Shown one piece after another: positions 6,913-16,498 of a stretch of 64,000 bases of DNA (within the stretch, counting starts at the first letter, position 1; the number at the start of each line of letters is the position of its first letter). A model generated the notes under the pieces. The model ran no database searches and was not told where the DNA came from. It saw only the letters and a program-made list of their open reading frames with translations. The position numbers and the translations under genes are program-made. Source of the DNA: Pseudovibrio exalbescens DSM 16456 (GTDB lineage: Bacteria; Pseudomonadota; Alphaproteobacteria; Rhizobiales; Stappiaceae); contig NZ_KE383918.1 in NCBI RefSeq assembly GCF_000422785.1, positions 155,748 through 219,747 on the forward strand, written 5' to 3'.

Positions 6913-9837
6913 TTAGGCCGCGCCTTCCAGTTCGCGCATGGCCTGAGCATCGCGCAAGGTCAACTCAGGATAATCCGCATCTGTTCCAACCTCCGGCAGG
7001 ATCTTCCAGCAGCGAGCACACTTTTTGCCCTCTGCCAGACCCGGCACCACTGCAACATCGGCCACGTCTTCAAGACGGAAGGCTTCTGCGCTGGTCGGTT
7101 CGCTGGAGAGTGTCAACTGAGATGTAATGGAGATCTCGGCCATATCCAGCCCCTCAAGAGCCGCAAGCAGCTCCGGATCAGTCACATGGACCACGGGGTG
7201 AGCTTCCAGAGAGGCACCAATCCGCTTCTCGCGGCGTTCCACTTCCAGCGCGCCAGTGATCACACGGCGTACTTTGCGCACCTTCACCCACTTTGCCGCA
7301 AGGGTGTCATTGCGCCATTCCGCTGGGACTTGCGGGAACTGTTCCAGATGGATCGAGCCGACGTCTTCGCCATAACGGTGGGTCCAGCATTCCTCCGTCG
7401 TGAACGGAAGGATTGGGGCCATCCAGGTCACCAGATGACGGAACAGCTGCTCTATGACATAGAGCGAAGCCTTGCGTTTGACGGATGACAGCGGGTCACA
7501 ATACAGCGCATCCTTGCGAACATCGAAATAGAACGCGGACAGTTCAACAGTCATGAAGTTGAACAGCACCGAGAACACGCGCTTGAAGTCAAAAGCGTGG
7601 TAGCTGTCTCGCACCAGCTTGTCCAACTCGGCCAATCGGTGCAGCATCAGCTGCTCCAACTCCGGCATGTCGGCGACGGCGACTTCGTCACCTTTGTAGT
7701 GCGCCAGAGAGCCGAGCATGAAACGAAGCGTGTTGCGCAGTTTCCGATAGGAATCCACATTGGTCTTGATGATGGACGGACCGATACGCTGGTCTTCGGC
7801 ATAGTCAACCGATCCCACCCACAAGCGCAGAATATCTGCGCCGTATTGCTTGATCACGTCCTGCGGTGCCACCGTGTTGCCAAGCGACTTGGACATTTTG
7901 CGCCCATGCTCATCCATGGTGAAACCATGGGTCAGAACCGCATCATAAGGGGCGTGGCCGCGCGTGCCGCAACTCTCCAGCAGCGATGAGTGGAACCAGC
8001 CGCGGTGCTGGTCGGTGCCTTCCAGATACAGCACGTAGTCTTCACCGCCGAGGCCCTTGCGGTTCGGGTTCAGGTCTTCCCGGGGCTCCATGCAGAAGGC
8101 ATGGGTTGATCCTGAATCGAACCAGACGTCGAGAATGTCATCCACCTTCTCGAAATCATCAGAGCTATAGTCGTTCCCAAGGAAGCGCTCCTTGGCGTCC
8201 TCGGCAAACCAGGCGTCGGCACCTTCTTCGCGGAATGCGGCGCTGATACGGGCATTGACCGTTTCATCCTGCAGGATTTCGCCTGTCGCCTTGTTCACGA
8301 AAATCGTGATTGGAACACCCCAGGCGCGTTGACGCGAAAGGACCCAATCGGGACGGCTCTCGATCATGTTGTGAATGCGGTGTTGGCCGCTGACCGGCAC
8401 AAATCGTGTTTCCGCAATGGCCTTGAGAGCCCGGGCCCGCAGAGTGTCGCCTTCACCTTCCAGTTCCTTGTCCATGTAGACAAACCACTGGGGGGTGTTG
8501 CGGAAGATCAACGGAGCCTTGGAGCGCCACGAGTGCGGATAGGAGTGTTTTACTTTGCCGCGTGCAATCAGAGCGCCAACTTCAAGCAGTTTGTCGATGA
8601 CTGCCTTGTTGGTGGTACCTTCACCGCCCTTGCGGTTCAGGATGTAGTGGCCCTCAAACAACGGCACATGCGGGTAGTAAGAGCCATCCTCCTGTACGGT
8701 GAGTGGAACTTGTTCCGTACCAGCCTTTGCAAACGTTGCCCGGTTTTCCAGGAACATCTGGAAGTCGTCCGCACCATGACCCGGAGCGGTATGAACAAAG
8801 CCCGTACCTGCGTCATCAGTAACGTGGTCACCGGCCAGCATCGGCACGTAGAAGTCGAAGTAACCATCGGCGCCTTCTGCACCACGGAACGGGTGGCCGC
8901 AGAATTCGATCTTGGAGGGATCAACATCTGCAACGCGCTCGAAAGCTTCAACTCGAGCCGCCTTGAACACGTCTGCCGCCAGATTGTCGGCCAGAACAAG
9001 CTCTTCTCCGACTTTTGCCCAGTTGTCTTGCGGAGCCTCGGTCACCTTGTAAAGGCCATAGGAGATGGAGTGGGAGAACGAGACAGCGCGGTTGGCCGGG
9101 ATCGTCCACGGAGTCGTGGTCCAGATCACCACGTTTTTGCCAACAAGGCTGTCGTCGCCGGTCAAAACCGGGAATTTTACCCAGATCGTGTGGGATTCGT
9201 GATCCTGGTACTCCACTTCGGCTTCGGCCAGAGCTGTCTTCTCAACAACCGACCACATGACTGGCTTGGAGCCGCGGTACAGCTGTCCGGACATGGCGAA
9301 CTTCATCAGTTCCTCGGCAATGATCGCCTCGCTGTCGAAGTTCATCGTCAGGTATGGGTTGTCCCAGTCGCCCTCGATGCCCAACCGCTTGAACTCGTCG
9401 CGCTGTACATCGATCCACTTGGCTGCAAAATCGCGGCATTCCTTACGAAACTCGTTGACCGGGATTGCATCCTTGTTTTTGCCCTTTTTGCGATACTGCT
9501 CTTCGATTTTCCATTCGATCGGCAGTCCGTGGCAGTCCCATCCCGGTACATAATTGGAATCGTATCCCTGCATCTGCATGGCACGGGTCACGATATCCTT
9601 GAGCACCTTGTTCAGGGCGTGGCCGATGTGGATGTTGCCATTGGCATAGGGAGGTCCATCATGCAGGATAAACTTGGGTTTGCCCGCAGCCTGCTGACGC
9701 ATTACACGATAAAGGTCCTGATCTTCCCAACGTTTCAGGATCTTGGGCTCGTTCTTTGGCAGGCCCGCCCGCATGGGAAAATCGGTTTTTGGCAGATTGA
9801 GCGTTTCGGAATAATCGCGGCTCACGGTCTCGGTCAT
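6913..9837 (-). CDS. ileS: Isoleucyl-tRNA synthetase
   Basis: 974 residues, class I synthetase charging tRNA-Ile. The HIGH motif is HIGH in [14 protein letters not shown] (about residue 70), the KMSKS loop is [10 protein letters not shown], and the editing domain has [12 protein letters not shown]. The C-terminal zinc ribbon is atypical: the first pair is there (KCARCW), but the second Cys-x2-Cys pair normally found about 16 residues later is missing, the segment reading [15 protein letters not shown]. The reading frame runs cleanly to the stop, so this is not an obvious frameshift. First gene of the ileS-lspA-lipoprotein transcript; ribF lies upstream on the same strand but is separated by two permease genes. 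Confidence 0.97.
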   Translation of the reverse strand: MTETVSRDYSETLNLPKTDFPMRAGLPKNEPKILKRWEDQDLYRVMRQQAAGKPKFILHDGPPYANGNIHIGHALNKVLKDIVTRAMQMQGYDSNYVPGWDCHGLPIEWKIEEQYRKKGKNKDAIPVNEFRKECRDFAAKWIDVQRDEFKRLGIEGDWDNPYLTMNFDSEAIIAEELMKFAMSGQLYRGSKPVMWSVVEKTALAEAEVEYQDHESHTIWVKFPVLTGDDSLVGKNVVIWTTTPWTIPANRAVSFSHSISYGLYKVTEAPQDNWAKVGEELVLADNLAADVFKAARVEAFERVADVDPSKIEFCGHPFRGAEGADGYFDFYVPMLAGDHVTDDAGTGFVHTAPGHGADDFQMFLENRATFAKAGTEQVPLTVQEDGSYYPHVPLFEGHYILNRKGGEGTTNKAVIDKLLEVGALIARGKVKHSYPHSWRSKAPLIFRNTPQWFVYMDKELEGEGDTLRARALKAIAETRFVPVSGQHRIHNMIESRPDWVLSRQRAWGVPITIFVNKATGEILQDETVNARISAAFREEGADAWFAEDAKERFLGNDYSSDDFEKVDDILDVWFDSGSTHAFCMEPREDLNPNRKGLGGEDYVLYLEGTDQHRGWFHSSLLESCGTRGHAPYDAVLTHGFTMDEHGRKMSKSLGNTVAPQDVIKQYGADILRLWVGSVDYAEDQRIGPSIIKTNVDSYRKLRNTLRFMLGSLAHYKGDEVAVADMPELEQLMLHRLAELDKLVRDSYHAFDFKRVFSVLFNFMTVELSAFYFDVRKDALYCDPLSSVKRKASLYVIEQLFRHLVTWMAPILPFTTEECWTHRYGEDVGSIHLEQFPQVPAEWRNDTLAAKWVKVRKVRRVITGALEVERREKRIGASLEAHPVVHVTDPELLAALEGLDMAEISITSQLTLSSEPTSAEAFRLEDVADVAVVPGLAEGKKCARCWKILPEVGTDADYPELTLRDAQAMRELEGAA

Positions 9838-10198
9838 CTTAATAGATCCGCAGTTCTGGGCTCTTGGCCCTCTGTATTCTGGAGATTAAGCGCAAAAATG
9901 CGCTGTAAATGCGTTCGTGGGGCCGCACGCGTTTCGGCGCAGGCCTTGTCTTCCCGGTCCTTCTGGGCGCGTCAGTGTGCGCAGCCACGGAAGGCCGGGC
10001 CAATAATTCGAAATGCGGCTCCAATATGTATAGCTAGACAGGAACTCATCAGATTTACCAGTTCACGCAACATAAGCAGTGCATTTAGCAGCGATTTCGG
10101 CAGGAATAAAGGCCTGTCTTCAGGCTTGCCCTCATTTCCTCTCAGCGAAACTCATCGGCTCATCCAGGAAACCTCAAGTCACACGCGTGTGCTTGTGG
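9838..10198. other. Intergenic region upstream of ileS
   Basis: About 360 bp without a supportable gene. It separates the EamA permease stop from the ileS start and probably carries the ileS promoter and leader. No T-box-like structure or terminator with a T-run was recognised. Confidence 0.45.
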
Positions 10199-11137
10199 CT
10201 ATTGCGTAGCGCGTTGAGCTTTGGCCACCTTGCGTTCGCGGTATGCGATGTAAATGCCACCTCCTGCTATCAAGGCCACACCAATCCACACGGATGACTC
10301 AGGGATGTCGCCAAACACCAGGTACCCGATCAACGTGGCACTGATTATTTCGGTGTAGTTCAATGGTGCAAGGGCTGACGCGGGCGCGCGCTCAAAGGCC
10401 ATGACAACCAAACCGTGGGACACAAGAGAAATGGCGGCAACAAGAAGGAACAGAGGCATCACGTCCATCGGCGGTGTGGTCCAGGCCGCTGGTGCAAAAT
10501 CGAGAAGAGACGCGATCAATACCAGCGGTCCCAGCAAGACGATGCCTGACAGGCCAACGGTAAACTGCGTTCCCAAAAGGCTTGTGGATCCTGAAAGCTT
10601 GCGGGTGAACATCAGGTAGGTCGCAAAGGAAGTTGCGGCGCAAAGCGGGAGCAGCGAGTAGAGCCCCAACGCATTGGTTCCGGGTCGAATGATGATCAAT
10701 GCACCCACCATGCCAATTGCAACGGCAGACCAGCGCCGTATTCCCACTTGTTCTTTCAGGAAGACTGCGGAAAAAACCGTGAGGATCATGGGTTGCACAA
10801 AAAAGATCGCGATCGCATCGGCCAGCGGCATGTATTTGACAGCGCTAAAGAAAAACAGTGATGCGATTGCCAGACAGCTGCCGCGGATCAGCTGCAGGCG
10901 GTTCATCTCACGCACAATCGAGCCGACACTGCGGCCAAAGCACAGGCCCAGACCCAAGGCAAACAGGCTTTGCAGGGCAAAGCGGACAAAGGCGACCTGT
11001 ACCGGAGAAACATAGTCTGCCAGATACTTCGCGGTAGCGTCCATCGCCGGCAGAATGGACATGCCCGCCATCATCAACAGAATGCCGGAGAGTACGTTGG
11101 CGTTCGGAGCGCCACTATCAGGAGTGGAACGGGACAT
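10199..11137 (-). CDS. EamA/DMT-family permease (paralogue 1)
   Basis: 312 residues from the ATG at 11137, matching the usual 300-residue, ten-helix drug/metabolite transporter size; upstream TTG/GTG starts would add about 40 non-hydrophobic residues. Two EamA repeats are visible, the first starting LSGILLMMAGMSILPAMDATAKYLADY and the second in AAISLVSHGLVVMAFERAPAS, ending in a basic tail (YREREVAKAQ-like). Substrate unknown. It is a clear paralogue of the next gene upstream, sharing KYL-DY, PLADAIAIFFVQPMILT and FERA-AS-LAPL-Y-EIISATLIG, so the pair probably arose by tandem duplication. Confidence 0.88.
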   Translation of the reverse strand: MSRSTPDSGAPNANVLSGILLMMAGMSILPAMDATAKYLADYVSPVQVAFVRFALQSLFALGLGLCFGRSVGSIVREMNRLQLIRGSCLAIASLFFFSAVKYMPLADAIAIFFVQPMILTVFSAVFLKEQVGIRRWSAVAIGMVGALIIIRPGTNALGLYSLLPLCAATSFATYLMFTRKLSGSTSLLGTQFTVGLSGIVLLGPLVLIASLLDFAPAAWTTPPMDVMPLFLLVAAISLVSHGLVVMAFERAPASALAPLNYTEIISATLIGYLVFGDIPESSVWIGVALIAGGGIYIAYRERKVAKAQRATQ

Positions 11138-11285
11138 GGTTTCTAACAGTGCAATGGAGTGACAGGCGTCGGCCAGCGACGAAGCGATACCTGTGGCTTG
11201 CCCAAGTTGCGCGCCGAATGCAAGCCTTTTAACCCGGTTCGTCACATGCGGTCTTAACAACCGTAATGCTGCAAGCAGTTCACGC

Positions 11286-12245
11286 TCAGGGAGGGCTGAT
11301 CTTGTTGGCGCGGGCTGCGATCCGCTCTCTGTGAGCCAGATAGATACCGCTGGCCGCCAGAATGCCCACGCCCAGCCAGACGGCGGTATCGGGAATCTCG
11401 TTGAAGAAAAAGAACCCGATCAGGGTTGCTGAAATGATCTCTACATAACTGAGTGGCGCAAGAAGGGAGGCGGAGGCTCGCTCGAACGCCATGATCAAAA
11501 GGCCTTGGCCCGCCAGGGCGAACGCGGCCAGGAACACAAGGAAAAACGAGGGAACGAGCCAGCTATCGGGCCGGGCTTCAAGAACGGGTGGTTCCCCAAG
11601 GCCGAGAACCATCATCACAAGAAGAGCCGGGACCATGACTATTGTTCCGGTCAGGCCGATGGCCAACTGCGCCCCCAAAACGGAGGCTTGTCCGGAGAGC
11701 TTGCGCGTCATCATGAGATACAAGGCAAAAGCGGTTGCCGCGCCCACTGGCAACAACGCATAGATGCCGAAAATGCCAGATCCCGGACGGACGATTACCA
11801 GCACTCCGATAAATCCGAATAAAACGGCGGCCCAGCGGCGCGGCCCTACGTCCTCTTTCAAGACCACGGCGCTCAGGCCAGTCAAGATCATGGGCTGAAT
11901 GAAAAAGATGGCGATAACGTCGGTCAGCGGCAGGTATTTGAAGGCCACAATGAATTGCAATGAGGCCAGTACCAGAAAACTGGCGCGAAAAATCTGCACA
12001 GGGGTCAGCTCACGCCACAGGTTTGACAGGCGAATGCCTTTGGCAAAGGCAATGACCACCACCATCGCTGTTTGAACGCCGAACCGAAATACCGCGATCA
12101 TGAGCGGTGAGAAGTAGTCCGAGAGGTACTTCACCACACCGTCCGACCCGGAGAGCAGGAACAGGCCGCAACAGAAAAACAACACGCCTTGAAGTCCAGG
12201 GCTGAATAACCCGGTTTGTGCAGGCGCTGAACGCTTGATCGCCAT
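11286..12245 (-). CDS. EamA/DMT-family permease (paralogue 2)
   Basis: 319 residues, ten predicted membrane helices in two EamA repeats (GVLFFCCGLFLLSGSDGVVK at the start, AFALAGQGLLIMAFERASAS in the second half). The block PLTDVIAIFFIQPMILTG and SYVEIISATLIGFFFFNEIPD are nearly shared with the neighbouring permease. It would export small metabolites or amino acids, but nothing specifies the substrate. Located between ribF (36 bp upstream) and its paralogue on the same strand. Confidence 0.9.
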   Translation of the reverse strand: MAIKRSAPAQTGLFSPGLQGVLFFCCGLFLLSGSDGVVKYLSDYFSPLMIAVFRFGVQTAMVVVIAFAKGIRLSNLWRELTPVQIFRASFLVLASLQFIVAFKYLPLTDVIAIFFIQPMILTGLSAVVLKEDVGPRRWAAVLFGFIGVLVIVRPGSGIFGIYALLPVGAATAFALYLMMTRKLSGQASVLGAQLAIGLTGTIVMVPALLVMMVLGLGEPPVLEARPDSWLVPSFFLVFLAAFALAGQGLLIMAFERASASLLAPLSYVEIISATLIGFFFFNEIPDTAVWLGVGILAASGIYLAHRERIAARANKISPP

Positions 12246-12280
12246 CCGAAGTGTCCTTTGACGGGCGCGGAGGGGCGCAC

Positions 12281-13279
12281 CTACATTTGAGGTAGAGTGG
12301 TATCCAGATCAGAAAGCGGACGCAGTGATGCGATCATGGCCCGCGCTTCTGCGCTATCTTGGTCCATTTGGGCAATCAATGCGTTAACACCGTCGAACTT
12401 CATTTCAGGGCGAATGAAGCCAACGAAGTAGACCGTTAGCATCTTGTCATAGAGGTCGCCCGCAAAGTCGAAAACATGCACTTCCAGTAACGGCGCGCCA
12501 TCGTCAAAGGTCGGGCGCCGCCCAAACGATGCCACCGCAGGGTGAACCTCACCCTCGATCTTGACCTGAACGGCATACACGCCATGCCGCAGCTCCGCGT
12601 TGGGTGCCAGTGCGAGATTGGCAGTTGGATATCCTAGATCCCGTCCCCGCTTCTCGCCGTGCTGTACCTTGGCCTCGGTGAAATAGCGGTAGCCCAAAAG
12701 CGCATTTGCCAGCGCAATGTCGCCTGTTGCCAGCGCGGCGCGCACCCGAGAAGAGGAAATGACTTCACGATTCTCGTCTTCTTGTGGGTCGACAATGCGC
12801 ACGCTGAAGCCATGGGTGTCGCCCGCCTCCTTCAAGAACTGCGGGGTGCCTTGGCGCGCTTTGCCGAAATGGAAATCATAGCCGGTGATGCTCTCGCTGA
12901 TCGCCATGGTATCGATCAGGATATCGCGGACAAACGCCTCGGCGGACAGGCCGGCAAATTCTTTCGTAAAGGGAAGTTCAAGCAAGCCATCGAAGCCAAG
13001 CGCTTTCAGTATTTCTGCTTTGGCATGACTTGGGGTTAGTCTGAAAACTGGTTCAGAAGGCTTGAAGAACGTGCGCGGATGCGGTTCGAATGTCATTACC
13101 AGCGCAGGTACACCGCGGCGCGCGGCTTCATCCAGTGCATACTGCAGCACGGAGCGATGGCCACGATGAACGCCGTCGAAATTTCCTATCGCAACAACCC
13201 CGCCCTTCAGCCCCTCCGGAAACGAGGCGAGGTCGGTAATATGATGAAACGGTTTCGTAGAGGCTGGCGCAGCGTGCAT
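12281..13279 (-). CDS. ribF: Bifunctional riboflavin kinase / FMN adenylyltransferase
   Basis: 332 residues. The N-terminal FAD synthetase half carries the nucleotidyltransferase motif GNFDGVHRGH (about residue 32) and SSSRVRAALATGD. The C-terminal flavokinase half has the GYRYFTEAKVQHGEKRGRDLG block followed by YPTANLAL, and LEVHVFDF. It makes FMN and FAD from riboflavin in the cytoplasm. In many proteobacteria ribF directly precedes ileS-lspA; here two permease genes sit between them. No FMN riboswitch is visible upstream. Confidence 0.96.
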   Translation of the reverse strand: MHAAPASTKPFHHITDLASFPEGLKGGVVAIGNFDGVHRGHRSVLQYALDEAARRGVPALVMTFEPHPRTFFKPSEPVFRLTPSHAKAEILKALGFDGLLELPFTKEFAGLSAEAFVRDILIDTMAISESITGYDFHFGKARQGTPQFLKEAGDTHGFSVRIVDPQEDENREVISSSRVRAALATGDIALANALLGYRYFTEAKVQHGEKRGRDLGYPTANLALAPNAELRHGVYAVQVKIEGEVHPAVASFGRRPTFDDGAPLLEVHVFDFAGDLYDKMLTVYFVGFIRPEMKFDGVNALIAQMDQDSAEARAMIASLRPLSDLDTTLPQM

Positions 13280-13403
13280 AAAAACAGTCCCAGATTAAGG
13301 CCATGAGTGATGGCGACACTTGCCGGTTTGCAGTGTTTACGTCAAGCGTCACCAAAAGCCAATGTTGTTGGCAACGGAAGTACGCGCCACGCCAGAGACA
13401 GGT

Positions 13404-13859
13404 TTAGTGCCCTTCAAGCTTTTCCGGGGCGTCCTCTGCCAATGGTACTTTCACCAGCGCTTCCCCTTCGAGGACGATCGTATCACCCACGGTGCAGGTG
13501 CAAGTGAGTCGGGCCCGGTGCCCTTTTTCGATCAGTTCGGCGACTGTCACGACCACATGAATTTCGTCTCCGATGTGGACAGGGGCCTTAAAATTTAGAG
13601 TTTGAGATAAATAAATAGCACCTGGGCCCGGAAGTCGGGTGCCAAGTATGGCTGAGATAAGGCTCGCGGTATAAAGACCGTGAGCGATCGGCGTCTTGAA
13701 CGGCGTTTTGGCAGCAAAATGCTGAGAAAGATGAATGGGATTGCGATCACCCGAAAGCTCTGCAAAGCCGATAATGTCTTGAGCCTTAACGGTTTTTACC
13801 AGCTCTTCGGACATGCCGACATACAGGTCCTCGTAGGATAGGGCGCGTAGATGAAGCAT
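13404..13859 (-). CDS. MaoC-family (R)-specific enoyl-CoA hydratase-like protein
   Basis: 151 residues from the ATG at 13859, chosen because AGAGGA lies 6 bp upstream; a farther start would add 15 residues. The hot-dog hydratase motif is complete: ELSGDRNPIHLS with the catalytic Asp and His, then the AKTPFKTPIAHGLYTASLIS overhang segment and GAIYLSQTLNFKAPVHIGDEI. The family (PhaJ and relatives) hydrates trans-2-enoyl-CoA to (R)-3-hydroxyacyl-CoA. The gene is alone upstream of ribF and divergent from cheY; no polyhydroxyalkanoate genes are nearby, so the physiological substrate is open. Confidence 0.9.
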   Translation of the reverse strand: MLHLRALSYEDLYVGMSEELVKTVKAQDIIGFAELSGDRNPIHLSQHFAAKTPFKTPIAHGLYTASLISAILGTRLPGPGAIYLSQTLNFKAPVHIGDEIHVVVTVAELIEKGHRARLTCTCTVGDTIVLEGEALVKVPLAEDAPEKLEGH

Positions 13860-14134
13860 GCTGTATCCTCTGAAGTCTGAGGGGGAGAAGGAAAAATGGT
13901 GCAATGCAGCATGGCGAGTGTACGCACCCTGTTAATAAACTGCAATTGCTTTAATTCGCTGAACAGCTGCAATTGTAATATTAACCTAACCTTCAGAGGC
14001 GGGTGATAGTTCACGAGTGAGCAGGTCAACGGACCCATCCCGCAAACTACGTAGACCGGGTGGGTGCTGCGCCGTTGACTGGCCTAAGGAATTGCGTGGG
14101 GCAAGCAGGCCCAGCTGACAACATGGAGATGTAC

Positions 14135-14518
14135 ATGGCACTTGATCTTCAGATGCCAATTCTGGTTGTTGATGATTACAAGACCATGATTCGGATCATC
14201 CGGAATTTGCTGAAGCAGCTCGGCTTCAGCGACATTGATGATGCGGCGGATGGAGCTGAAGCATTTGAGAAAATGAAACAGCGTCGGTACGGCCTGGTTA
14301 TTTCTGACTGGAATATGGAACCGGTAACGGGCTACGAGTTGCTGAAACAGGTGCGTCAAGATGCGAACCTGAGCAAGACGCCATTCATCATGGTGACGGC
14401 AGAATCCAAAACGGAAAACGTGATCGCGGCCAAAAAGGCTGGCGTGAACAACTACATTGTGAAGCCGTTTAATGCGCAGACGCTAAAAGGCAAAATCGAA
14501 GCCGTGTTTGCGGAATAA
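14135..14518 (+). CDS. cheY: CheY-type single-domain response regulator
   Basis: 127 residues from the ATG at 14135, which has GGAG 6 bp upstream; this gives the usual CheY length, and upstream starts add a tail not found in CheY. All receiver positions are present: acidic pair VVDD, phospho-acceptor Asp in LVISDWNM, Thr in MVTAES, and Lys in VKPF. It is expected to relay phosphorylation to the flagellar switch. The next gene in the same direction is a CheZ-like phosphatase 190 bp downstream, so the two probably act as a switch and off-switch. There is no kinase in the window. Confidence 0.93.
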   Translation: MALDLQMPILVVDDYKTMIRIIRNLLKQLGFSDIDDAADGAEAFEKMKQRRYGLVISDWNMEPVTGYELLKQVRQDANLSKTPFIMVTAESKTENVIAAKKAGVNNYIVKPFNAQTLKGKIEAVFAE

Positions 14519-14709
14519 GACTGGCGAACGCGTCCTGTCTCGAGAAAATGGAGGTCACGCGCCAGCGATATGGCGTGGTTTATGCGTGACCTGACCGTGA
14601 GGCATAGGGATCAACCCAAGGAAAGGCCCCTCCGGGATCGCTGCGATCTTACGGAAACAGGTGAGGTGTGTCTGTCCATTGTCTGTGCTGCCCATGAAGG
14701 AACCCATCA

Positions 14710-15411
14710 ATGGCCATCAAGAAAGCCGATGTGAAAAATGTAATCGCATTCCTTGAAGAGAACCGGACCCGCAATACGGAAGTCACGTTGAATGACGTGA
14801 TCAAGTTGGCGGAGGTCATGGCCAGTTCCATCAGGGATCTGGTGCACAGTACAAGTCCATCCATCACCGATGAATTTTCAGCCATCAGCTTTGAAATCAA
14901 GCGGATGAAGGATGAGATCGGGCGACTTCGTGTTTCAGACATGAAGCACAATCGCATTCCGGAAGCCGGCCGTGAACTGGATGCCATCGTCACCTCCACG
15001 GAAGAAGCCACCAATACAATCATGGAGTCGGCTGAAGCCATCATGGCGGCCGATACCTCTGATGCCGAAGCCTATCAGGCGGAAGTCACCAAGCAGGTGA
15101 TGGAGATTTTTGAGGCCTGTGCGTTTCAGGATATTACCGGCCAACGCATCTCAAAGGTTGTGAATACGCTGAACTTCATCGATCAGCGCGTATCCAAGTT
15201 CATTGAAGAAATGCGGCTCGCGCAGGAACAGGAAGAGCATCAGCATGAAGAAACGCCCGAAGAGCGCCGCGCGCGGGAACTGATTCTGCATGGCCCGCAG
15301 CACAATGGCGAAGGGGTGTCGCAAGATGACATCGATGCCTTGTTGAACGGGGATGACAAGGGAGGCGACAGCGGCTCAAGTCAGGATGATATTGATAAGC
15401 TTTTCCCGTAA
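14710..15411 (+). CDS. cheZ: CheZ-like CheY-P phosphatase with tandem CheY-binding-like tail
   Basis: 233 residues, almost entirely helical, as expected for the long four-helix bundle of CheZ. The catalytic block FQDITGQRISKVVNTL matches the CheZ motif in which the Gln acts on phospho-CheY. The C-terminus is unusual: after an acidic linker it carries SQDDIDALLNG and, 12 residues later, SQDDIDKLFP at the very end. Each resembles both the CheZ C-terminal CheY-P peptide and the FliM N-terminal SQxEIDALL peptide. AAGGA lies 8 bp before the ATG. It lies 190 bp behind cheY and is followed by a strong terminator. Symbol assigned by motif; sequence outside the motif is divergent from enterobacterial CheZ. 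Confidence 0.85.
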   Translation: MAIKKADVKNVIAFLEENRTRNTEVTLNDVIKLAEVMASSIRDLVHSTSPSITDEFSAISFEIKRMKDEIGRLRVSDMKHNRIPEAGRELDAIVTSTEEATNTIMESAEAIMAADTSDAEAYQAEVTKQVMEIFEACAFQDITGQRISKVVNTLNFIDQRVSKFIEEMRLAQEQEEHQHEETPEERRARELILHGPQHNGEGVSQDDIDALLNGDDKGGDSGSSQDDIDKLFP

Positions 15412-15418
15412 AAGCGCC

Positions 15419-15447
15419 GGAGCGGGCCCGTAGCCCGCTTCCTTTTT
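15419..15447 (+). terminator. Rho-independent terminator after cheZ
   Basis: AGCGGGC at 15421-15427 pairs with GCCCGCT at 15433-15439 around the loop CCGTA, extended by GG/CC with a one-base bulge, and followed by five T. It lies 8 bp after the cheZ stop and faces the convergent HAD gene. Confidence 0.85.
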
Positions 15448-15467
15448 GGGGTGGTAACGCGTGTGTT

Positions 15468-16328
15468 TTACCAAACAAGACGATTGATTGCTGCCTTTGC
15501 GTGAAGCCCGTTTTCCGACAAGAGATTAGTTACATCTTCGGCTGTCGGGTGTTCGCCGAGAGCTTCAGCATGAATGCCCTGCGTGACAAACAGGCAATCA
15601 ATCTGTTGCCCGTTCGCACCCTTCACGTCAGTTGGCATGCCATCCCCGATGGCCAGAATTCGGCTGCTGTCCAGCGCCCGGTCACATTTGCCAGCAAGGC
15701 GCGCAACCGCCAGATCATAGATGGGGGCATGGGGTTTGCCCATGATGATCGCATTGCCGCCCATCTCGCCGTAAAGCTTGGCCAAGGCGCCTGCGCACCA
15801 CACCAGCTTGTCGCCTTGTTCGGCAACAACATCCGGGTTGGCGCACAACAGCGGTACGCCGCGCCCAATCAGTGGCTCAAACAGAGGACGATAGTCTTCG
15901 GGCGTTTCGCTGCGTCGATCGAAAAGACTGGTGCAAAGCACCAGTTCAGCATCCTCAGCCTCGGTAAATTTAAGCCCCAGATCCATATAGGAGCTGGCAT
16001 TGTCTTCACGGCCCACATGGTAAATCGCCCGTGGCTGCGTGTCCCGCAGGTGTTGGCGGACCACATCGCCAGAGGTCGTGATGTCATCCCAAGCGCTATC
16101 AGGGATTCCCATGGCACGTAGATGGTCGGCAATAAAGGTGTTGGGGCGAGGGGCATTGGTAAGCAATACCACTCGGCCGCCTTTCTGCTCGCGATAGCGC
16201 GTCAGTGCGTCAACCACACCGCGCCGTGGGCGCTGTCCGTTGTGAAGAACGCCCCAGACGTCGCAAAGAACGCCGTCGTAATCTTCACAGATCTCAGAGA
16301 AACCGTTAATCAGAGGAATGGGGGACAT
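15468..16328 (-). CDS. HAD-superfamily class IIA hydrolase (TIGR01459 type)
   Basis: 286 residues from the ATG at 16328, which has AGGAG 7 bp upstream; the GTG two codons earlier is too close to that site. Motif I is YDGVLCDVWGVLHNG, motif II LLTNAPRP, and motif III/IV GDGMPTDVKGANGQQIDCLFV. This subfamily is widespread in alphaproteobacteria; the fold is that of nucleotide and sugar phosphatases (NagD-like), and the substrate is unknown. Convergent with cheZ and divergent from mutL. Confidence 0.88.
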   Translation of the reverse strand: MSPIPLINGFSEICEDYDGVLCDVWGVLHNGQRPRRGVVDALTRYREQKGGRVVLLTNAPRPNTFIADHLRAMGIPDSAWDDITTSGDVVRQHLRDTQPRAIYHVGREDNASSYMDLGLKFTEAEDAELVLCTSLFDRRSETPEDYRPLFEPLIGRGVPLLCANPDVVAEQGDKLVWCAGALAKLYGEMGGNAIIMGKPHAPIYDLAVARLAGKCDRALDSSRILAIGDGMPTDVKGANGQQIDCLFVTQGIHAEALGEHPTAEDVTNLLSENGLHAKAAINRLVW

Positions 16329-16498
16329 GCGCACGCTCCTGCTTCAGAGCCTGAAGGGTCTGGTGATGAGTGTCAGTTTGGTCTGCTTTTGGGTCTTGCC
16401 CCGTGCTAAACCGTTTTAGCTCAGCAGGCATCGGGTAGCCGACCGCTGCGGTAAAGTCCAGCCCGGTTTTCATTTAGACGTCAGTTCATGGAGGCGGA

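Noticed and set aside
8329-10209. 626-codon plus-strand open frame opposite ileS
   Set aside because: It lies antisense to a complete isoleucyl-tRNA synthetase, has no recognisable domain, and its codon pattern is the mirror of the real gene.
13860-14134. Flagellar-type promoter ahead of cheY
   Set aside because: The region is AT-rich and divergent, but no sigma-28 or sigma-54 consensus could be identified with confidence.
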